Source: Leucogyrophana mollusca
Lineage: Eukaryota; Basidiomycota; Agaricomycetes; Boletales
Length of the DNA stretch: 13,955 bases
Assembly: GCA_021014945.1 (NCBI GenBank)
Contig: MU266794.1
Coordinates: forward strand, 1 to 13,955
Direction: 5' to 3'
Shown here: positions 8,313 through 13,955 of the stretch, piece after piece
How positions within the stretch are numbered: the stretch's first letter is position 1
Layout: each line of letters begins with the position of its first letter
Made by a program: the position numbers and the translations under genes
Notes under the pieces: generated by a model
Database searches by the model: none
Seen by the model: the letters and a program-made list of their open reading frames with translations, nothing else
What the model was told of the DNA's origin: nothing

Positions 8313-9089
8313 ATGTCTCAGGACCCGCTCGTCGGGGAGTCCCTCCCCGTGCTTTCTCGGACGCGGCGCTCGTGTGCTACACTGTCAGCCACCACCACGC
8401 TAACACTGGCCCACAATGCTTGGGCGTGGTTCCTCGTCAATATAGCAATAATAGGCTCATTGGTCCTGCTCACCGTGCCTTGTGTTAAAGGCTTCATGGG
8501 GACAGCGGGTCTCATCCAGTCATCGGATCCTAACTATACGCGCTCTGTGACTCTTGGTTGTATATTCTTATACGGCTATTTCACGCTCATCCTGCTTGTG
8601 TTATGTGAGTATTCGTCCATTAAGACTTTTGCCTGCTCTGAGACTTTTGTCAAGGCCAGCGCGCATTTCCGCGTTTTTTCGCTTTTAATCGTATTATTCG
8701 GCCTTCTGTCAGTCGTTATCACAGGTCGCACATATCTCATATGCGCACCGATCGTCTGCGTCGCATCTCCCAGAACCACCTTTTCACCGTGTTTGTTATG
8801 GGCGCGAAGGAGGGATCTGTACCTTTATGTAGGTGATCACCGAGTTGTCAGGTGTAGACACTCTTACATGTTGACTTCAGTGGTCTCTAACTCTACCACG
8901 GCTTCATCTATCTTGGATACATTACGCCAGCGCCGATTGGTCCCTCCCAACTACAATACAACGCACTATCTCTGTATCGGCAAGGTCAAGGGCATTTTCT
9001 ACGGCCATCAATCGCTGGGTTCACTGGGTGTTGCCGCAATGTCCCACGTTTTCCTTCGCGCGCGTGTCAGTGGTGGTTCTAGTGAGTAG
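8313..9089 (+). CDS. Unrecognised membrane-protein-like ORF
   Basis: This single open frame starts MSQDPLVGESL and runs 258 codons without a stop. I recognise no family. Three hydrophobic stretches could cross a membrane: about residues 35-57 (WFLVNIAIIGSLVLLTVP), 80-100 (LGCIFLYGYFTLILLVL) and 120-150 (VFSLLIVLFGLLSVVITG). The C-terminal part is polar and contains no motif I know. Other genes in the window are intron-rich, and splice-like signals occur inside this ORF (GTGAGT near 8606, GTAGGT near 8830, each followed by an acceptor about 50 nt on), so the uninterrupted reading may be wrong. Using those introns changes frame and soon gives stops. It could be a real single-exon gene, a wrongly bounded gene or a decayed one. 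Its 3' end lies about 45 bp before the first supported exon of the transposase. Confidence 0.35.
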   Translation: MSQDPLVGESLPVLSRTRRSCATLSATTTLTLAHNAWAWFLVNIAIIGSLVLLTVPCVKGFMGTAGLIQSSDPNYTRSVTLGCIFLYGYFTLILLVLCEYSSIKTFACSETFVKASAHFRVFSLLIVLFGLLSVVITGRTYLICAPIVCVASPRTTFSPCLLWARRRDLYLYVGDHRVVRCRHSYMLTSVVSNSTTASSILDTLRQRRLVPPNYNTTHYLCIGKVKGIFYGHQSLGSLGVAAMSHVFLRARVSGGSSE

Positions 9090-9135
9090 CGCCACCCCCC
9101 CACGAACGCTTCTGTTGATGTGCTGTATTCCTCAG

Positions 9136-12100
9136 ATCCCCCCCTGAAAGCTCGTCTTCATCAGCCCTATCATCAACAACCTATATTGTCACTGAGGCGG
9201 ATGTTCAGCGATACCGCAGACCAGCAGCAAGAACTCGCATCAAGTTGTTCACGCCGACGTTACCGAAGGGGCCATCGACCAAGAAGCTTGTTCGGGCATT
9301 TAAGTATATCTCCAGGGACAACGGAGAGCTCCAACCAAGCACCCAGCTCGTTACAGTCACGGCAGAACCAGAGAAGAACCAGAACAAGAAGCAGAAGACG
9401 GCCCAGCAACAGCGTGGGGATGCCGAGAACAACATGGACGTGGACCTGGAGTACAGCCCATCGATTGACTGTGTCGACAATCTTCCTCCTGAGGTCGATT
9501 TGGACGTTTTGGAGCTACCGGCCAAGCGAAGACGAACCGCCGGGGTGAGCGCAATGCATCGCTTTTCCGTGTCCTCTAACACCCTCATCTCGCAGGACAA
9601 CCCGTTATTATTATGGCTCCCCGAACGACAAAAGTTCTTGGAGGAACTCATTCGGCTCGAGGGCAGAGGCGTGCAGGGGATCGATGAGCTCTGTAGCAGC
9701 TGCAAGAACGCATCGTCGCGCTACCGATGCGAAGACTGTTTCGGGGTCGACATGCACTGCATTGATTGTGTTGTGCAGAAACACGCCCATTCCCCTCTGC
9801 ACAGGATTGAGGTGAGCGTGATGGACTTTGATGACGTGGGCTGAATGCTGACTAGTTGAGCAGGAGTGGACAGGGGAATACTTCGAGCACACAAGTCTGA
9901 AAAAGCTCGGTCTGCGCATCCAACTAGGCCACAACGTGGGTGACAGATGCATGAACGCGACCACAGCGTTTGGGGATGAGTTCGTCGTCATTGACAGTCA
10001 CGGAATCCATGAGGTTGGCCTGGATTATTGCGGGTGTGAGACAGCGGAGGCTCGTACAACACAGTTATTGCGTATGGCGTGGTTTCCTTCGACAACAATC
10101 GATCCGAAGACAGCCGCCACCTTCCGCTTGCTAGAAGAGTATCACCTTCTGTCATTCGAATCCAAGGTGTCTCCCTACGAATTCTATCACGCACTAGCCC
10201 GTCGGACAGACAATACAGGTCTGAAACCTCTGAAAGTGAGCCCGTCAATTGTATATGCCCGTTTTGTCGTCTCACACCTTAAAGGATCGGTATGAGGCAT
10301 TTATGCGCATGATCCGTGAATGGCGTCACCTCAAGATGGTCAAGCGTTCTGGACGAGGTCATGAACCTGGAGGTGTTGAAGATACCAAAGAGGGCGAGCT
10401 TGCGGTCACTTGTCCCGCTTGCCCTCATCCAGGCAAGAACTTGCCAGACGGCTGGCAATCAGTATCTTCGAGTAGGCGGTAAGTCTGTTATTGAAGTCCC
10501 CTGGTTCGTAACTGATGTGACATTATTTGGCAGTTGGATATATGGTCTGTTTGTCGCCATCGACGCGAACTTCCGCCTCAAGCGCAAAGCCGTATCCAAG
10601 GATTCTGTAGACCCTGGTTTGAGTCGGGGCTGGGCGTACTTCGTCGAAGAACTCGCATACAAAACGCACTTGCTGGAGCGGATTGATGAGTTGCAGGAGG
10701 TGAGTTGCCTGATTCCGAACTAGGGGACCTCTTCGAGCCTGACATTTCCGACAGAAAAGCACTTGTTCCAGCCACAGTGCTGTCGACATGGCAGACACGA
10801 AATCATCCAGGGGTCTTGCCGCAACCGGGGTAGGCACGATTGATTGCGCACGACATAACATGAAGCTCCCGGCTGGGGTCGGGGATCTCCAGAAGGGTGA
10901 AAAGTGTGTGTTCTGGACTTTGATGAACAGCGTCTATTGATTAATTTTCGTTACAGATACGTCAACATGGACTATCTATTTTTTTCCGCCCTCAAACACT
11001 CTTCTGTGACGGTACTCAACGTTTCATACGACATCGCCTGTCAGTGGCATAAAAAGTTATGGCATCGAATGACCTGGCTGGCGCCTTCGAATCAACTCGA
11101 CTATACCGCCAAACTAATCACGTTCTTTGTGCCAAAATTTCACTTGCCGGCTCACGTTGTCCCTTGTCACACCAAGTTTTCCTTCAACTTCATTCGAGGG
11201 GTCGGACGCACGGACGGGGAAGCTCCAGAGCGCGGATGGGCGAATATCAATCCGGTGGCATCAAGTACCAAGGAAATGGGACCTGGGAATCGCCGGGATA
11301 CGCTTGACGACCACTTCGGCGATTGGAATTGGAAGAAGGTAGTGGGGTTGGGTACGTTAATGCTCAACACTTAGTTTTTTTTACTCACTCAGCGCAGGGG
11401 CCACTGTCTTGCGAAAGATTCAGGAGGCCATACCGGAGCGCAATTCTCACCTCGAAAATCTTAGGCTTCTGGAAGAGTCAATAGAGAGCTCCAGGATAAC
11501 CGCTTCATTGGCCGGAGGTTCAACAGACGAGCCCGTGTCAATATTGACCTCGTGGCGGAAAGAGGCTGAAGCTTGGGAGAGCGACCCCACACAACCGAAT
11601 CCATTCGAGAAGAGGGTGGAGAGTAAGTGAGATCCGCCAACTTTGCTTGTTGTCGCTGATAAGGATGCGTTCCGGATCGCCAGCAATGACACAAGCCACT
11701 GTACGCCTTCAGCTGGCCCAAGACGATGCCCAGAAACTCGCCAATGAAAGCAGCGCTCCGTTGCACGAAGAAGTCACTCCCAGCGTGCTCATCAGCGCGG
11801 GACTGGATGTCGAAGAACAACAGTACGCATCCCGTCATCCCAGGCGCCCACCCTACTTACCAGCAATGCCTTTCTCAGACGGCGGCTTTGCGAGGACGTC
11901 AAATTACTTGGGCAACATGCTACCGACAAGCAGAGGGCAACCATTCAGAACCGCAGAAACGCTCTGACACGGAAAATTGACGCTTGGGCCAAAATACAAG
12001 CTCTTTATATCCCAGGTGTAGTGGCCTTGCGCGTCGGAAGCAACGGTACCTCGGGAACAGAGGAGGAGATCGAGAAAGCTGAAAACCAGAAGCTCTGGTT

Positions 12101-12905
12101 GCCATCGCAACTGCCAAGAGGGGTAGTCTGTGATCAAGAGCTTCGGTCCATCGAGTGGCGACTCCGGTACGCTCAAGCCGGCGACGCCTTGAACGAGTTG
12201 CGCCAAAGCCTGCGGCTATCGTCTTACCTGAATCGTTTCAAGGATCGTTTTCTTCGTGGACAGGGGGCCAACACTCGCGCTAGGAACACCCTCAAAACCG
12301 TGGACGCAAAATCTACGGCATGCAAAGCCAGATATCGCGCCGCACACGCAGCTCTCCATTCACTGAGCCCGATCTTGAATATGGTTGGCTGGCAGAACAC
12401 CTTCCGAGCTCTGACGGACGACGACGTCAAGCCAATGGTAGACTTGCTGGAAGCGGGCACGGAAGGAAGGAGACAGTTGACGTGGATCTGGACGATGCGG
12501 GGAGCGGCAGATAATTCAGACGAAGGGCTGCAGGACGGTGCGTCATGTATCCCATCACTGACTTAGCTCGCGCTGATTTTTGTCCCGTTAGCGCTGCGTA
12601 TCGAGTGGTGTAAGGCCAGAGCACGGGCTGCACGCTGGTCTGAGGAGGTAGAACTCCTTTTCGAGGAGAAACGTAGGATTCTGCAATTCTTCAATTGGCA
12701 AGCTGAACAGTGGGTTGATCGGGCCCAGAAGGTCTTTCCTGGGGACGCTATCATGAAGGAAGGCCTGATAGCTTATGCGCTGCGTCAGGCAGCCCTTCGA
12801 CGATCGTTGGCAGCGCACTTTACTCATTTGTGGCGGGATACACAACGCCTTCTGGATATTGCTAACGAGGGAATGGACACTGATGACTCCCAAGGATCCA
12901 CGTAG
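9136..12905 (+). CDS. CxC2-type KDZ transposase, 11 exons, about 1078 aa
   Basis: A DNA transposase with a predicted RNase H-like fold, acting on its own element. Exons: 9136-9544, 9596-9811, 9864-10235, 10285-10478, 10534-10699, 10755-10903, 10957-11351, 11398-11622, 11684-11822, 11879-12537, 12592-12905. All ten introns are GT-AG, 46-61 nt, and the frame is continuous to TAG. Counting from codon 9137, the cysteine cluster spans residues ~169-205 (CSSC, YRCEDC, MHCIDC, HxH, PLHRIE), preceded by RLEGRG. Then come IQLGH, GIHEV, LDYCGC, TDNTG, WRHLK and CPACPHPG. Candidate acidic residues are D~407 in IDANFRLK, D~482 in IDCARHN, D~527 in SYDIACQW and E~590 in DGEAPERGWANINP; KEMGPGNRRDTLDDHFGDWN follows. 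The C-terminal third is helical and charged. No internal stop or frame break was found, so the core looks intact. The start is unresolved: no ATG lies in frame after the upstream TGA near 9113, so the first exon is missing, spliced from elsewhere or broken. Confidence 0.9.
9545..9595 (+). other. Frame-neutral intron in the KDZ gene
   Basis: This 51-nt GTGAGC...CGCAG interval is a multiple of three with no stop, so translation would continue if it were retained, adding 17 residues between KRRRTAG and DNPLLLW. The added residues have no counterpart in my recollection of the family, and the splice sites are good, so I treat it as an intron. Confidence 0.7.
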
Positions 12906-13296
12906 ATTGGTCCAAGTCAGGTCATCGCCCTCCACCATTTCTTGTACATGTTGATATATCTTACTTGCAATGATGACTCGTCTTCATTCCTTCTTTTGCG
13001 CCTGATTCATTAAATTAAGAAGATCAAAGTAATAATCAATCCGGTTACTTGGCCAGAGTCTGGGGCCAGCTCGGACGCTCGGACCGCTACAACACCGAGA
13101 ACCGGGTACTGGATCGATCAATGTTAGAATTGCTCATCTTCTGACTGGAATTGATGGCAAGCGGTCCCGCTGATTGGTGAGGCAGCGAGGGAAGGGTGGA
13201 CCATCAACGTGAGGAACATCGGTCTTCTCAGAAGCCCTGCGGAATTCGTGTGTCTGAGTGCCTAGGATATATATGGCTCGTCTGTAACTGGGAGCC
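12906..13296. other. Intergenic region downstream of the transposase gene
   Basis: It holds the 3' UTR and polyadenylation region of the KDZ gene. AT-rich runs occur near 13008-13040 (TTAAATTAAGAAG, AATAATCAAT). No gene or strong repeat was seen before the minisatellite begins. Confidence 0.5.
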
Positions 13297-13575
13297 GATG
13301 CAACACCTGGTACGCAATGCAACACCCGTACGCGATGCAACACCCTCGCTCTCAATGCAATACTTATGCAGTACCTGTGTCCCTAATGCAACACTCGCGT
13401 ACTCAATGCAACACCCCCGCTGTCCCCCCCGATGCAACACCCTCGTTCTCGATGCAACACCCTCGGCCTCGATGCAACACTCGGGTACTCGGTGCAACAC
13501 CCCCATTGTACCCGATGCAACACCCCGTCCTCGATGCAACACCCCCGCACACGATGCAACACCCTCGTACTCGCC
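13297..13575. repeat. GATGCAACACC minisatellite, 13 units of about 20 bp
   Basis: Thirteen head-to-tail units start with (G/A)ATGCAACAC, followed by 8-12 C/T/G-rich bases. Most units are 18-22 bp; a few are longer (about 26 and 31 bp). All are in the same orientation. Because 20 is not a multiple of three, the repeat cycles through three readings in any frame, giving long open frames on both strands that read MQHP, CNT and DATP on the plus strand. I consider those reading frames a by-product of the repeat and do not call a gene. Confidence 0.9.
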
Positions 13576-13955
13576 GCGGCACCACGTACCCAACTTACAC
13601 TCGGTTCCCCCCGCGTACGACGGCTCTGATTCCGTCCCGCGACGGATCGTGCGTTCCAGTGGGAGTAGTTCGGCGTACGCCCGGAAGAGGGAGTGCATTC
13701 AAGTTGGTAGGATAGCGCTGTTGCAATGGCATGATTGTGTTGCAACAGCGCGTTTATTGCATTTCTGACCGGTTTGCCTACTGCTCAACTACTGTGGTAC
13801 TTGCAACATGCTAGGTGGGTAGTTACCGTGATTGTTGCATTAGTATGCCACGAACAGGTGTGGACAGTTCCTCAATATTCGTGTTGATGTTCATTTTCGA
13901 TCAGGGACCAGGCACCAGAGATAAGATCAGCCAACAATGATAAGATTGTTTCAAA
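13576..13955. other. Right edge, non-coding with scattered TTGCAA motifs
   Basis: No gene was seen. TTGCAA or TTGCAT motifs occur near 13720, 13740, 13755, 13801 and 13834. An exact inverted repeat at 13715-13751 is listed separately. The string ACTGTGGTAC near 13791 also occurs near the left edge (about 35-44), in the same orientation. Confidence 0.5.
13715..13751. repeat. Perfect 12-bp inverted repeat with TTGCAA core
   Basis: GCGCTGTTGCAA at 13715-13726 is exactly complementary, inverted, to TTGCAACAGCGC at 13740-13751, around a 13-nt loop. It lies about 140 bp outside the minisatellite and uses the same core as the left cluster hairpins. Confidence 0.85.

Noticed and set aside
13297..13575. 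CRISPR-like array
   Set aside because: The conserved part is only about 10-11 bp and the variable part 8-12 bp, unit length varies, there are no cas genes, and the host is a eukaryote. It is a minisatellite.
13196..13768. Long plus-strand open frame through the minisatellite, and its minus-strand partners
   Set aside because: The 20-bp unit lacks stops and creates open frames in several frames at once; no start context, introns or domain support a gene.
1..13955. Terminal inverted repeats at the window edges
   Set aside because: Only short matches were found, such as ACTGTCCA near 49 and its complement near 13864, and a direct ACTGTGGTAC. These are too short to call by eye.
1..13955. TET/JBP oxygenase cargo
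   Set aside because: KDZ elements can carry such genes, but I saw no HxD...H iron-binding pattern in a supported frame.

Overview
The window looks like nuclear DNA of an agaricomycete mushroom-type fungus (Basidiomycota). The supported genes are broken by many short GT-AG introns of about 44-61 nt. The largest protein is a complete-looking CxC2-type KDZ (Kyakuja-Dileera-Zisupton) transposase, a family greatly expanded in these fungi. No bacterial operon signals, rRNA or tRNA were seen.

Layout. Positions 1-375 hold a cluster of TTGCAA/ATGCAA motifs arranged as direct repeats and hairpins. Positions 376-1126 have no convincing gene, only a diverged 57-bp repeat. From about 1127 to 7362 four minus-strand genes follow each other. 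(A) 3932->1127 encodes a large low-complexity protein of about 841 aa with an acidic stretch, VATP, MGWQ-type and FQG repeats, and basic patches. (B) 4822->4274 encodes a short protein matching the N-terminal module of A. (C) 5988->5187 encodes a basic MGRPRKY-start protein of 217 aa. (D) 7362->6588 encodes a 223-aa protein ending in an RNase H1 N-terminal/viroplasmin-like domain. Positions 7363-8312 are mostly non-coding and include a two-copy 74-bp tandem duplication. On the plus strand, 8313-9089 is an unrecognised ORF with membrane segments. The KDZ transposase gene runs 9136-12905 in 11 exons. Positions 12906-13296 look empty, and 13297-13575 is a 13-unit ~20-bp minisatellite built on GATGCAACACC. 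It is followed by a perfect 12-bp-arm hairpin containing the same TTGCAAC core.

The same TGCAAC core appears near the left edge, inside gene A and at the right edge. A cautious reading is that the window is all or most of one large KDZ element: transposase on one strand, accessory genes on the other, and subterminal motif arrays at both ends. This is inference. I found no long terminal inverted repeat or target-site duplication, and the true ends may lie outside the window.

Exon joins were worked out by hand from splice consensus and reading-frame continuity. Those of the transposase (except its start), C and D fit exactly. The 3' end of A, all of the 8313-9089 ORF, and the start of the transposase remain uncertain.
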